A stretch of DNA of 64,000 nt. Source: Ornithinicoccus hortensis. GTDB taxonomy: Bacteria > Actinomycetota > Actinomycetes > Actinomycetales > Dermatophilaceae. Below are positions 17,826 through 26,028 of the stretch, in pieces (the stretch's first letter is position 1; the number at the start of each line of letters is the position of its first letter). A program made the position numbers and the translations under genes. The DNA lies in NCBI RefSeq assembly GCF_006716185.1, contig NZ_VFOP01000001.1, forward strand, positions 1,054,001-1,118,000. The letters are read 5' to 3'. The notes under the pieces were generated by a model, which worked only from the letters and a program-made list of their open reading frames with translations, searched no databases and was not told where the DNA came from.

Positions 17826-17853
17826 CGCCCGTCCCGCTGCCGGGGGACGGGCG
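17826..17853. terminator. Bidirectional hairpin between convergent genes
   Basis: CGCCCGTCCC (17826-17835) and GGGACGGGCG (17844-17853) form a perfect 10-bp GC stem with an 8-base loop. It sits in the 38-base space between the M13 stop and the stop of the opposing gene, so it could end both transcripts. Confidence 0.55.
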
Positions 17854-17856
17854 CGA

Positions 17857-20106
17857 TCAGTCGGTGGCCCGCACGCCGGTGATCCGGTGGAGCAGGAAGG
17901 TGCGCGGCTGGTCCTGGTCGCCGACGGTGCCGCGCACCCGGCCACCCTCCACGGCGACCGGGCGCAGGAGCAGGGGCTGGACGCCCCCGACCTCGTCCGC
18001 GTAGCCGATCCAGACCGCGAGCCGGTCGGCGGCGGCCTCGCGCAGCACGGCCAGGGTGACGACCGGGTCGGTGTTGCGGGGTGCCCCTCCGGCGCTCCCG
18101 TCGGCGCCCCCGCGTGCCTTCTCCCCGCGTTGCATCCCCGCGACCACCTTGCCGGCGATCTCGGGGCCGACCGTGCTGAGCTGGACCGGGGCGGGGGTCC
18201 GTCGGGTGGTGCGGTGGTCACGCGCGGCCCCGAGCACGACCCCGCCGTCGCCGCCCTCGGCGATCGGGCCGTACTGCCGCTCCCGGAGCAGGTCGAGCAC
18301 GGTCGGTGCGGCCACCGGGCTGACCAGGACCGTCGGGGCGATCCGCCGCAGCTGGAGCAGCCCGAGCTCACGGTCGGCCAGCACCCGGTCCAGGAGGGCC
18401 TCGTCGTCCGAGCGCAGGTAGGACGAGGCCGACCCGACCCGGGCCACCCCGTGCCGCCGGGCCACGTCCCGGACCAGGTACTCCAGCGGCTGGGGGAGCC
18501 CGGTCCTGCTCACCGCCGCGATCTCGGAGAGCACGCGGTCTGCGGACCACCCGGCGTCCAGTGCCCGGCGCACGCTGGGCTCGGTGAACCGGTGCACCGT
18601 GGCGCCACCCCGGGACTCGATGTCGGCCACCAGGCGCAGCACGGTCCGGGCCTGCCCGTCGAGCCGCCCCGGCGCGACGGCGGTGAGGTCGGCTTGCAGC
18701 AGCACGTGGTCGACGGCCGGGGGGATGTGCTCGGCCATCACGGCCGCCGCGCCGGTCTCGTCCCCCGCGACCAGCAGCCTGCCGGCCGACGCCAACGCGC
18801 CACGGCCGGTCACCGCCGCCCACTCGGCCTCTCGGCGGACGGTCTCGAGGTCGGGGTCGCCGATCCGGGACAGGCGGGCGGGGTGCCGCCAGCGCAGCAG
18901 GGCGAGCAGGTCGTCGTCGGGCGGTGCCGTGCCCGGCTCCCAGGTGGCCAGCGCCGTGAGCGCGTCCTGGCGCCGCTGCCGGCCGCCGGGCCACGAGGTC
19001 TGCAGGCTCAGCGCGTTGACCCGGTTGCCGTCGCGGTTGCCCACCAGGGATGGTGCGGCGGACATGGTGAACCAGGCGCGGGCGAGGACCGCCCAGCGCT
19101 CGCTGGCGGGACGCTCCGCCCAGTCGTCGGAGTCGCCGGTCGGCATCCAGGCCGGGTCGACGGCGTCGTCGGCCGCGACCAGCCCGGCGGCCAGCATGAC
19201 CTCCACCAGCCAGGCGGCGTGCCCGGTCTCCGTCTCGGTCAGCCTCGCCACGTGGGACAGGTCGCGGGCGGACAGCCCACCCGCCCGGAGCACCCGCGGC
19301 GGACAGGCGCCCCACTCGTCGAGGACCTCGGCCACCAGGGAGATCAGCTCGGCCGCGCGCCCTCCCGCGCTGGCGTCCACGACGGCGGGGTCGAGGGGAG
19401 TGCCACCGGGGGTCGGGGGCTCCAGGGCCGGGTGCCGGTGCAGCGTCCCACCCCTGAGGGCGAGGGCGACCTGGCGGGGCAGGAGGACGTGGGCGTCGTC
19501 GATGCGCTGCAGCAACCCCCGCTCGACCAGGGCGCGGCCGGCATCACGGATCGCCCGGTCGCCGCTGCCGCCCGCCGACAGCACGCCCGTCGGGGGGCCC
19601 CACGTCAGGGCCGACAGGATCGCGCGCTGCGGGCCGTCGAGGTCGGCCAGGGCGTCGGTCAGGTCGGGACCCTCCGGCACCTGCTCTCCGACTGGGCCGA
19701 GACCGGCGGGTTCGCCGAGCACCTCGGTCACGGTGCGCACCACGCGGACCCCCTCCGGCGACCGCCAGGCCAGCGCGAGGGCGACCAGGTCCTGGACCAG
19801 GCCGGCCACCGCCGCGGACCGGGCGGGTTGCCCCAGCAGGGCCGCGACGGCTGCCGGCTCCGCCGCGCCCGCCACGGTGATCGCCTCCAGAGCCTGCAGG
19901 TGCGCCAGGTCCAGGCCGTCGAGGGCTCGTTGGACGCTCGCGCGGGTGGTGGCCCGGGCAGCCAGCGAGGTCAGGTCCGCCGGAGCGGGCCGGGCCAGGT
20001 CGGGGCGCGACCGGAGCAGCGCCACCAGCTCTGCCTCGCTGCGCAGGCGCAGGTCCTCGGCGAGGCTCCGGGCAGGTGTGGGCACGCTGGACACGCTAGC
20101 GGCCAC
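17857..20106 (-). CDS. XPB/Ssl2-like helicase-associated domain protein
   Basis: A 749-residue Ala/Arg-rich protein without Walker motifs. It resembles the actinobacterial family usually named helicase-associated or XPB/Ssl2-like protein (Rv0862c type), with an N-terminal winged-helix-like part (SEAELVALLRSRPDL) and a C-terminal part resembling the N-terminal domain of XPB. In mycobacteria this gene lies next to the XPB gene, which points to a shared repair role; here the two are 5 kb apart. GTG at 20106 is the longest start; GTGs a few codons inside are equally possible. It overlaps the upstream DoxX-like gene by 11 bases. Confidence 0.75.
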   Translation of the reverse strand: MAASVSSVPTPARSLAEDLRLRSEAELVALLRSRPDLARPAPADLTSLAARATTRASVQRALDGLDLAHLQALEAITVAGAAEPAAVAALLGQPARSAAVAGLVQDLVALALAWRSPEGVRVVRTVTEVLGEPAGLGPVGEQVPEGPDLTDALADLDGPQRAILSALTWGPPTGVLSAGGSGDRAIRDAGRALVERGLLQRIDDAHVLLPRQVALALRGGTLHRHPALEPPTPGGTPLDPAVVDASAGGRAAELISLVAEVLDEWGACPPRVLRAGGLSARDLSHVARLTETETGHAAWLVEVMLAAGLVAADDAVDPAWMPTGDSDDWAERPASERWAVLARAWFTMSAAPSLVGNRDGNRVNALSLQTSWPGGRQRRQDALTALATWEPGTAPPDDDLLALLRWRHPARLSRIGDPDLETVRREAEWAAVTGRGALASAGRLLVAGDETGAAAVMAEHIPPAVDHVLLQADLTAVAPGRLDGQARTVLRLVADIESRGGATVHRFTEPSVRRALDAGWSADRVLSEIAAVSRTGLPQPLEYLVRDVARRHGVARVGSASSYLRSDDEALLDRVLADRELGLLQLRRIAPTVLVSPVAAPTVLDLLRERQYGPIAEGGDGGVVLGAARDHRTTRRTPAPVQLSTVGPEIAGKVVAGMQRGEKARGGADGSAGGAPRNTDPVVTLAVLREAAADRLAVWIGYADEVGGVQPLLLRPVAVEGGRVRGTVGDQDQPRTFLLHRITGVRATD

Positions 20107-20497
20107 CGACCCCGAGGGCGGCCCTGATCAGCGGCACCTGGACCGGGAGACGGGCCAGGGACACCGCGAACCCGGTCCACGACCGCACGGTCCGGCGGCG
20201 CGCCGCCCGTCGACCGAGCGTCAGGCTCATCTGCACGTTGGCGGGGAACACCGCCACGAGCAGCCCGGCGCTGGCGAGTCCCGCGGGGGCACGGGTCGCC
20301 GGGTGGACCATGCCGGCGGCACAGGCCAGCTCGGCGACACCCGAGCCCAGGACCAGGAGCCGGCGGTGCCGGCGCAGCGGGGTGGGGATGATCCCCTCGA
20401 ACACGCGGGGTCGCAGGAGGTGCAGGAGGCCGGACGCCCCGAACAGGGCGGACAGCGCAACGCCTCCGGGGGGCAGTGGGCGGTGGGACCTGGGCAC
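20096..20497 (-). CDS. DoxX-like small membrane protein
   Basis: A 133-residue protein with four hydrophobic segments (about 11-30, 43-62, 68-90 and 105-128) in the arrangement of DoxX-family four-helix proteins. The family includes quinone-linked and stress-related members but the activity of this one cannot be read from sequence. GTG 20497 is the start. It overlaps the helicase-associated gene and probably shares its transcript with the lipoprotein 58 bases upstream. Confidence 0.65.
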   Translation of the reverse strand: MPRSHRPLPPGGVALSALFGASGLLHLLRPRVFEGIIPTPLRRHRRLLVLGSGVAELACAAGMVHPATRAPAGLASAGLLVAVFPANVQMSLTLGRRAARRRTVRSWTGFAVSLARLPVQVPLIRAALGVGGR

Positions 20498-20555
20498 CGC
20501 CCCAGGGTCCCACGCGCCGCGCCTCGCCGCGTGACGGGCTGGTCGGTCCGGCCGG

Positions 20556-21443
20556 TCAGAGGTGCACGGTCACCTCGGCCTCGGCACGCAGGTCCTCGAC
20601 CAGTTGGAGGACGGCCTCGTTCTCCTTCTCGGACTTCAGCTGCGCCTCGAGCTGGTCCTTGACGTCCTCGTAGGCGGGCATCTCCTGCGCCGGCGCACCG
20701 GTCTCGGACGCCGCGTCGCCACCCTCGGAGCCGGACTCCTCGCCGCCACCGCCCTGCTGGGCGGACAGCTCGTCGTAGAGCGCCCTGATCTCCTCCTCGG
20801 TCGGGTCCTCGACGTTGGCCTCCTGCTCGACGAGCTGGTCGACCTTGATCTTCTTCTCGACCTCGGCATCCACCTCGTCGGCGGTCATGCCCTGCTCCTC
20901 GAGGGCCGCGACGAACTCGTCCGCGGACCCCAGGCCGTTGCCCTGGGCGAGCTCCTCGAGCTCGGCCTCGATGTCCTCCGCGCTGGCCTCGAAGCCGTGC
21001 TCGTCGGAGGCCTGGAGCAGCAGCTCGTTGCTGACCAGGCCGTCGACGGTCTCCTGCCGGAGGGATTCCTCGTCGACCGGCTGGCCGGTCATCTCCGCCT
21101 GCATCGACGCCTGCTCGAAGGTCGTCGTGTAGGCCTCCGTGAAGTCGTCCTTGGAGATCTCGGTCCCGTTCACCTCGGCGACCGGGTCGGGCACGTCCGA
21201 GAGGTCGGGCGCTCCGGCCTCGGCGCCCGGGTCGCCGGTCCCCGCAGCGTCGTCGGCGCCACCGCCGGCGGTGGCGCCAGCCTGGCCGTCGCTCTCCGAC
21301 GCGTCGTCGGAACCCGGTGTGGCAGAGGTGCCCTGGGTGCTGTCGGCGCCGTCGGTGCCGTCCCCGGTGTCGGAGCTGCAGGCGGCGGCCCCGAGCAGGC
21401 AGACAGCCAGCCCCAAGCTGGTCAGCCATTTCTTGTTCTGCAT
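20556..21443 (-). CDS. SurA N-terminal domain lipoprotein
   Basis: A 295-residue exported protein. The signal peptide ends in the lipobox GAAAC at about residue 22, followed by roughly 60 residues of Asp/Gly/Ala/Ser linker. The folded part starts VAEVNGTEISKDDFTEAY, the SurA/PrsA-type N-terminal chaperone domain. No parvulin isomerase domain follows; instead an acidic insert (GGGGEESGSEGG) separates it from a last helix. It is probably a chaperone for secreted proteins on the outer face of the membrane. GAGGGAGAAGA precedes the ATG. An AT-rich promoter region lies between it and the divergent reductase gene. Confidence 0.75.
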   Translation of the reverse strand: MQNKKWLTSLGLAVCLLGAAACSSDTGDGTDGADSTQGTSATPGSDDASESDGQAGATAGGGADDAAGTGDPGAEAGAPDLSDVPDPVAEVNGTEISKDDFTEAYTTTFEQASMQAEMTGQPVDEESLRQETVDGLVSNELLLQASDEHGFEASAEDIEAELEELAQGNGLGSADEFVAALEEQGMTADEVDAEVEKKIKVDQLVEQEANVEDPTEEEIRALYDELSAQQGGGGEESGSEGGDAASETGAPAQEMPAYEDVKDQLEAQLKSEKENEAVLQLVEDLRAEAEVTVHL

Positions 21444-21609
21444 TCTTCTCCCTCATGTCGAAAACGGTCGGTCAACGTATCACGAATCGATAAACTCGCT
21501 TGTTCGGAATTCTCAGGGAATTGCCAGGAATGGGGATTGTGAATATGAATACACGGATGTCCGCGGGGTGGCCGTCCGTCCGCCCTTGCCGGCCGTGGAC
21601 CGGGTGGGA

Positions 21610-21634
21610 TACTGTGAGGCTAACAGCGTTAGCC
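21610..21634 (+). promoter_or_regulatory. TetR-type operator overlapping a -10 box
   Basis: GGCTAAC (21618-21624) and GTTAGCC (21628-21634) form a perfect palindrome around AGC. It begins three bases after TACTGT (21610-21615), a good TANNNT -10 box. The downstream operon encodes its own TetR-family regulator, so this is the expected autorepression site. Confidence 0.65.
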
Positions 21635-21670
21635 GAAGGGTCTGGCGCGAGACGGGAGTAGGACGATGCC

Positions 21671-22147
21671 ATGACCGACCAGACCGCGGAACGTCCCCAC
21701 TACCAGCGCCCGGGATGGGTGACCCGCAACGTCTTCAACCGCGCCATGTCCTTCCTGACCCGTCGCGGGGTGAGCGTCGTGGGCAGCCGGGTGCTGGAGG
21801 TCCCGGGGCGCCGCACCGGCGAGCACAGGCGGGTCCCCGTCAACCTCCTCGAGCACGGGGACGCGGCCTACCTGGTGGCCGCGCGGGGTACGACCGAATG
21901 GGTCCGCAACGTGCGGGCCAACGACGGACGGCTGGCGCTGATCCTGGGGCGCCGCCGGACGACCTACCGTGCGACCGAGCTCCCGGCGGGTGCCCGCGCG
22001 GAGGTGCTCCGGGCCTACCTGGCCCGGTGGAAGTTCGAGGTCGGGGCCTTCTTCGACGGTGTTGACGACCGCTCATCCGATGCCGAGCTGGAACGGGCGG
22101 CGACCCGGCACCCGGTCTTCCGGATCGACCCGGAGCCGGCCGGATGA
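21671..22147 (+). CDS. Deazaflavin (F420)-dependent nitroreductase-family protein
   Basis: A 158-residue Ddn-like split-barrel protein. The core VLEVPGRRTGEHRRVPVNLLEHGDAAYLVAARG (split here: GRRTGEHRRVPV, then YLVAARGTTEWVRNVRA) is the family hallmark, with RTG-R-PV binding the cofactor phosphate. Such enzymes use F420H2 or a related cofactor to reduce quinones or nitro compounds. The actual substrate is unknown. Its stop overlaps the TetR start (ATGA). GGGAGTAGGA precedes the ATG. Confidence 0.82.
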   Translation: MTDQTAERPHYQRPGWVTRNVFNRAMSFLTRRGVSVVGSRVLEVPGRRTGEHRRVPVNLLEHGDAAYLVAARGTTEWVRNVRANDGRLALILGRRRTTYRATELPAGARAEVLRAYLARWKFEVGAFFDGVDDRSSDAELERAATRHPVFRIDPEPAG

Positions 22148-22692
22148 CGGTGCCGTCCCGACCGGCTCCGTCCCTGCCGGCGCGCACGCCCCGGTCCCGA
22201 CAGATCCTCGCGGTCGCGCGGGATCTCCTCGAGGCGGAGGGGCCGGAGGGGCTGACCATGCGCCGGATCGGTGCGGCGCTGGGCATCAGGGCCCCGTCCC
22301 TCTACAAGCACCTGCCCGGCAAGGATGGGGTCCGCAAGGCCCTCATCGCCGATGCGCTCCTCGAGATCGGGACGAGCCTCCACGAGGCGGTCGCGGCGAC
22401 GGAGGAGTCCGCGGGGCCCGCGGTCCGGCTGCTGCGCGCCTACCGGGCCTACGCCACGGCGCACCCGCACCTCTACCGGTTGTGCACCGTCGGGGAGCTG
22501 GACCGCGCCGCCCTGCCCGCGGGCCTCGAGGAGTGGGCCGGCACTCCGTTCTTCCTGGTGGCCGGGGAGCCGTACCGGGCGCAGGCGCTGTGGGCGGCCG
22601 CCCACGGGCTGGCCGTCCTGGAGATCGACAACCGGTTCCTGCCCGGCTCGGAGCTGGACCGCACGTGGGCCTCGGCCGCGGCGTTCGGTTAG
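22144..22692 (+). CDS. TetR/AcrR-family repressor with WHG-type ligand domain
   Basis: A 182-residue regulator. The helix-turn-helix lies at about residues 37-57 (LTMRRIGAALGIRAPSLYKHL spans it). The C-terminal domain carries the W-HG pattern (LWAAAHGLAVLEI) of the TetR_C WHG group. It is translationally coupled to the reductase gene and probably represses that operon from the perfect palindrome at 21618-21634, releasing it when a small molecule binds. Confidence 0.88.
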   Translation: MTVPSRPAPSLPARTPRSRQILAVARDLLEAEGPEGLTMRRIGAALGIRAPSLYKHLPGKDGVRKALIADALLEIGTSLHEAVAATEESAGPAVRLLRAYRAYATAHPHLYRLCTVGELDRAALPAGLEEWAGTPFFLVAGEPYRAQALWAAAHGLAVLEIDNRFLPGSELDRTWASAAAFG

Positions 22693-22701
22693 CCTGCGCC
22701 A

Positions 22702-22791
22702 ATGCCACGGCACCCTGAGCAGTCCGGTCCGGTGACCGCCAGCACCCCGGCCGGGGTGTCCGGCCGGACGCGGCCGGTGGGGCGGGCATGA
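22702..22791 (+). CDS. Putative leaderless leader peptide coupled to menD
   Basis: A 29-codon ORF starts with ATG six bases after TAGCCT (22690-22695), a -10 box that itself contains the stop codon of the TetR gene. Its TGA overlaps the menD ATG (ATGA), so ribosomes finishing it could restart on menD. The peptide is rich in Pro, Gly and Arg with no biosynthetic amino-acid run. menD has no strong ribosome site of its own, which supports a coupling role; no homologue is known to me. Confidence 0.4.
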   Translation: MPRHPEQSGPVTASTPAGVSGRTRPVGRA

Positions 22792-24584
22792 ACCCCTCGA
22801 CCGCCCACGCCCGGGTCCTGGTCGACGAACTCCTCCGGTGCGGGGTCCGGGACGTGGTGCTGTGCCCGGGCTCCCGCTCCGCGCCGCTGGCGTATGCCGT
22901 GCTGGCGGCCGAGCGCGCCGGGTCGCTCCGCCTGCACGTGCGGGTGGACGAGCGCACGGCGGGCTTCCTCGCGCTGGGGCTGGCCAAGGTCTCCCGCAGG
23001 CCCGCCGCGGTGATCACCACGTCCGGCACCGCGGTGGCCAACCTGCACCCAGCGGTCCTGGAGGCCGACCACGGCGCGGTGCCGTTGCTCCTGCTCACCG
23101 CCGACCGCCCGTCCGAACTGCGCGGGACCGGCGCCAACCAGACGACGCGCCAGCCCGGCCTGTTCGGCAGGGCGGTGCGCTGGGAGGTGGACCAGCCGGC
23201 CGCGGAGCGGGGCGCCGACGGCTCCGCCGAACAGGCGGCCTGGCGCTCGGACGCGTGCCGGGCCTGGGTGGCCGCGACGGGTGGCCTCGGGGGCCGGCCC
23301 GGACCGGCGCACCTCAACGTCGCCTTCCGGGACCCGCTGCCCCCTCCCGAGCCGGCCGGGCGAGCCGGTGGGGTCCGGTCCGCGCTGCCGCCGGCCCTGG
23401 CGGGCCGTCCGGACGGCCGTCCCTGGACGGCGCCCGCCCCCACGGATGCTGCGGGTCTGGACCCCCGGGTGCGGACCCTGCTCGTGCTGGGGGACCTGCC
23501 CGATCCGGCGCAGGCCGACGAGGCGCTGCGGCTGGCGATGCGCAACGGCTGGCCGGTGATCGCCGAGCCGTTCGGCGCCGGCGACCGGCGCGGCGTCGTG
23601 CCGCACGGGCCGCTGCTCCTGGCCGCCCGGGACTGGGTCGACCGGCACCTGCCCGAACGCATCCTCGTCGTGGGGCGGATCACCCTCAGCAGGGACCTCG
23701 GCCGGCTGCTGCGCAGCCCGGGGGTCCGGGTCGAGCTGGTCACAACCGGACCCGACTGGCCCGACCCGTCCCACGTGGCGCAGACCGTGCACCCCTGGGC
23801 GGCGCTGCGCCGTGCGATGTCGTCGGCGGGTGCCGGACCGGGTCGGGGCACCGGCACGACCGACGTCCGCTGGGCCGCCGCGTGGGTCCAGGCCGGCATG
23901 GACGTCTCCCGTGCGGCGCGGCGCGTGGTCGCGGCGAGCTGGCCGTCGGGGCCCGCGATCGCCGACACCGTCCTGGGGTCGCTCGCGACGGGGGACACCC
24001 TGGTCGTCGGGTCCTCGAACGCCGCGCGCGACGTCGACCTCGCCGCGTCGTGGCGTCCGGACCACGGGACGACCCGGCCCACGGTGGTGGCCAACCGGGG
24101 GCTGGCCGGCATCGACGGCACGGTCTCGACCGCCCTCGGCATCGCCCTCGCGGCCCGGGCGAGCGAGCCGGACCGGGGCGCCCCCGGCGGCGGACCGGGG
24201 TGCACCGTGGCGCTGCTCGGTGACCTGACCTTCCTGCACGACGCCTCGGGGCTGGCGTTCGGCCCCGACGAGCCGCGCCCGGACCTGACCCTGGTCGTGG
24301 TGAACGACGACGGGGGCGGGATCTTCGCCACCCTCGAGTACGGCGCCCCAGCACGGTCCGCCGACTTCGAGCGGGTCTTCGGCACCCCCACGGGGACCGA
24401 CCTCGCCGCACTCTGCCGGGCCCACGGCATACCGCACGAGGTCGCCGGGGGCGCCCCCGACCTCGCGGCCGCGCTCGCCGGGACGGGCGGTGGGGTCCGG
24501 GTGGTCGAAGTGCGGGTGGACCGCTCGCGGCACCGGGACCTGAGGGAGCAGCTGGCCGCCGCCGCGGCCGCCGCCGTGCGCTGA
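22788..24584 (+). CDS. menD: 2-succinyl-5-enolpyruvyl-6-hydroxy-3-cyclohexene-1-carboxylate synthase
   Basis: A 598-residue thiamine-diphosphate enzyme that adds the succinic semialdehyde unit from 2-oxoglutarate to isochorismate, the second step of menaquinone synthesis. The N-terminus has CPGSRSAPLAYAVLAAE and TSGTAVANLHPAVLEAD (pyrimidine domain with the catalytic Glu); the C-terminal domain has the ThDP/Mg site GDLTFLHDASGL then VVNDDGGGIF. Length is usual. menF, menG and menJ lie 10-17 kb downstream, which supports the assignment. Expression may depend on the 29-codon ORF that overlaps its start. Confidence 0.95.
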   Translation: MNPSTAHARVLVDELLRCGVRDVVLCPGSRSAPLAYAVLAAERAGSLRLHVRVDERTAGFLALGLAKVSRRPAAVITTSGTAVANLHPAVLEADHGAVPLLLLTADRPSELRGTGANQTTRQPGLFGRAVRWEVDQPAAERGADGSAEQAAWRSDACRAWVAATGGLGGRPGPAHLNVAFRDPLPPPEPAGRAGGVRSALPPALAGRPDGRPWTAPAPTDAAGLDPRVRTLLVLGDLPDPAQADEALRLAMRNGWPVIAEPFGAGDRRGVVPHGPLLLAARDWVDRHLPERILVVGRITLSRDLGRLLRSPGVRVELVTTGPDWPDPSHVAQTVHPWAALRRAMSSAGAGPGRGTGTTDVRWAAAWVQAGMDVSRAARRVVAASWPSGPAIADTVLGSLATGDTLVVGSSNAARDVDLAASWRPDHGTTRPTVVANRGLAGIDGTVSTALGIALAARASEPDRGAPGGGPGCTVALLGDLTFLHDASGLAFGPDEPRPDLTLVVVNDDGGGIFATLEYGAPARSADFERVFGTPTGTDLAALCRAHGIPHEVAGGAPDLAAALAGTGGGVRVVEVRVDRSRHRDLREQLAAAAAAAVR

Positions 24585-24614
24585 CCGGCACCGACCCGCC
24601 GTCGACCGTGCCGG
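24585..24614. terminator. Hairpin between convergent menD and acetyltransferase genes
   Basis: CCGGCAC (24585-24591) pairs with GTGCCGG (24608-24614), a perfect 7-bp stem with a 16-base loop filling the 31-base gap between two stop codons. No T-tract. Confidence 0.35.
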
Positions 24615-24615
24615 G

Positions 24616-25941
24616 TTAGAAGCCGATGGCGCCGAACGGGTCGCTGTCGGCGCGCATCGCCCGGCTCAGCCGGCGCACCGCACCCGGCGTCAGCTCGGTG
24701 ACCTGCCCCGCTGCGGCCTGGGCGACGATCGGGCGGCCCCCGAGGTAGGCGGCACCCAGCGCCTGCACGGGCAACCGCACGTCGGCGTCGGCGTCCGTGG
24801 GCAGGCAGCTGCCGACCCCGTCGGCGCCCACGGACAGTCGCCAGCGGCGCGCGTTCCACGGGCAGACGTCGTCGACGACGTCCAGGACCACGTCCACCGG
24901 CCCGCTGTAGCCGCGGGCGGTGAGCGCCTTGTCGACGTCCACGAGCCGCAGCCACAGCCCGTCGTAGTGCCGCACCCGGACCGCCCGGGGACCACCGGCC
25001 CACCAGAGCAGCGGGTCGTCGGGCGAACGGTCGTAGAAGGTCACCTTGCCGGTCAGGTCGAAGTCGACCAGCCGGCGGGCCAGGGCCAGCAGCGAGCCGG
25101 GGTCGGTCGCCCCGAGCTCGCGCACGCGCACCTCGCCCTCGGGCTGGTGGTCGTCGTTCCACTTCGCGACGCGCCGGAACACGGCATACCCGGTGAGTTC
25201 GGTGCCGCGCTGGGCGAACATCGCCCGCAACGGCTCGTGGCCGCCGCGGGACGTGGGGTGGTCGGCGAACCAGCCCCGGGCGGTGTCCTCGCCGCGGGTG
25301 ACCGTGCCGAGGGTATGCCGTGCCGTCGCCAGGTGGGCCCGGTGCAGGGCGGCGGCCGCCTCGTCCGAGTCGGCGTCCACGAAGTGCGTGGACACCTCGG
25401 ACGCCGACGCGTCCAGCGTCTCGCCGGCCCGGAACTCGGTCCCCCGCCCCATGTCGAGCGAGACGTCGGAGGACGCCCCGCCGTAGCCGAACCGGCCGTA
25501 GATGCCCGGCTCGGAGGCGTGCAGACCGGCCAGGGGCGTCTCGTCGCGGTCGTGCAGACCGTGCAGGTGGTCGACCATCATCCGGCGCAGGATGCCGCGG
25601 CGACGGTGGTCCGGGTGCACGCCGACCCAGGTCAGGCCCGACATCGGCAGCGGGGTCAGGTCCCCGTCCGGCCCGGGCGCGGTGACCCCCATGAGCCAGG
25701 CGCTGTAGGTGCCGACCAGCGGCACCGGCCCGTCGGAGGGGGTGCCCAGCGGCGCGGGGCCCACGGGTTCCACCCCACGGGTGCGGGTGAAGTCGAGGTT
25801 GCGGACGTAGTCCGCACCGGTCTGACCGGGGGCGACCTCGAACCAGGTGAGGTCCTCGAAGTGGCGGATGCGCTCGGCGTCGGCCGGCGTCAGGTCGACC
25901 AATCGGGTCGCGTCCCCGGGGGATGCCTCGGATAAACTCAC
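24616..25941 (-). CDS. Eis-type GNAT N-acetyltransferase
   Basis: A 441-residue protein with the layout of mycobacterial Eis: a first GNAT domain with the acetyl-CoA loop VGVHPDHRRRGILRRMM at about residue 105, a degenerate second GNAT fold, and a C-terminal SCP2-like domain ending FGAIGF, whose free C-terminal carboxylate acts in catalysis in this family. Eis enzymes acetylate amines on aminoglycosides and proteins; the natural substrate here is unknown. I place the start at GTG 25941; the ribosome site is weak (GGAGG about 13 bases away). Convergent with menD. Confidence 0.82.
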   Translation of the reverse strand: MSLSEASPGDATRLVDLTPADAERIRHFEDLTWFEVAPGQTGADYVRNLDFTRTRGVEPVGPAPLGTPSDGPVPLVGTYSAWLMGVTAPGPDGDLTPLPMSGLTWVGVHPDHRRRGILRRMMVDHLHGLHDRDETPLAGLHASEPGIYGRFGYGGASSDVSLDMGRGTEFRAGETLDASASEVSTHFVDADSDEAAAALHRAHLATARHTLGTVTRGEDTARGWFADHPTSRGGHEPLRAMFAQRGTELTGYAVFRRVAKWNDDHQPEGEVRVRELGATDPGSLLALARRLVDFDLTGKVTFYDRSPDDPLLWWAGGPRAVRVRHYDGLWLRLVDVDKALTARGYSGPVDVVLDVVDDVCPWNARRWRLSVGADGVGSCLPTDADADVRLPVQALGAAYLGGRPIVAQAAAGQVTELTPGAVRRLSRAMRADSDPFGAIGF

Positions 25942-26028
25942 GGGGCCACTCTGGCCTCCGGCGAGCACGCCGCGCCACACCTTTTCCAGCAGCGTCGGCC
26001 CGGCCGGCGAAGGAGCCCGAAAGACCCC

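Noticed and set aside
15820-20127. A 1,435-codon plus-strand open frame across the M13 gene and the helicase-associated gene
   Set aside because: It runs in a second frame of M13 and antisense to the next gene; Arg/Gly-rich composition and no motif.
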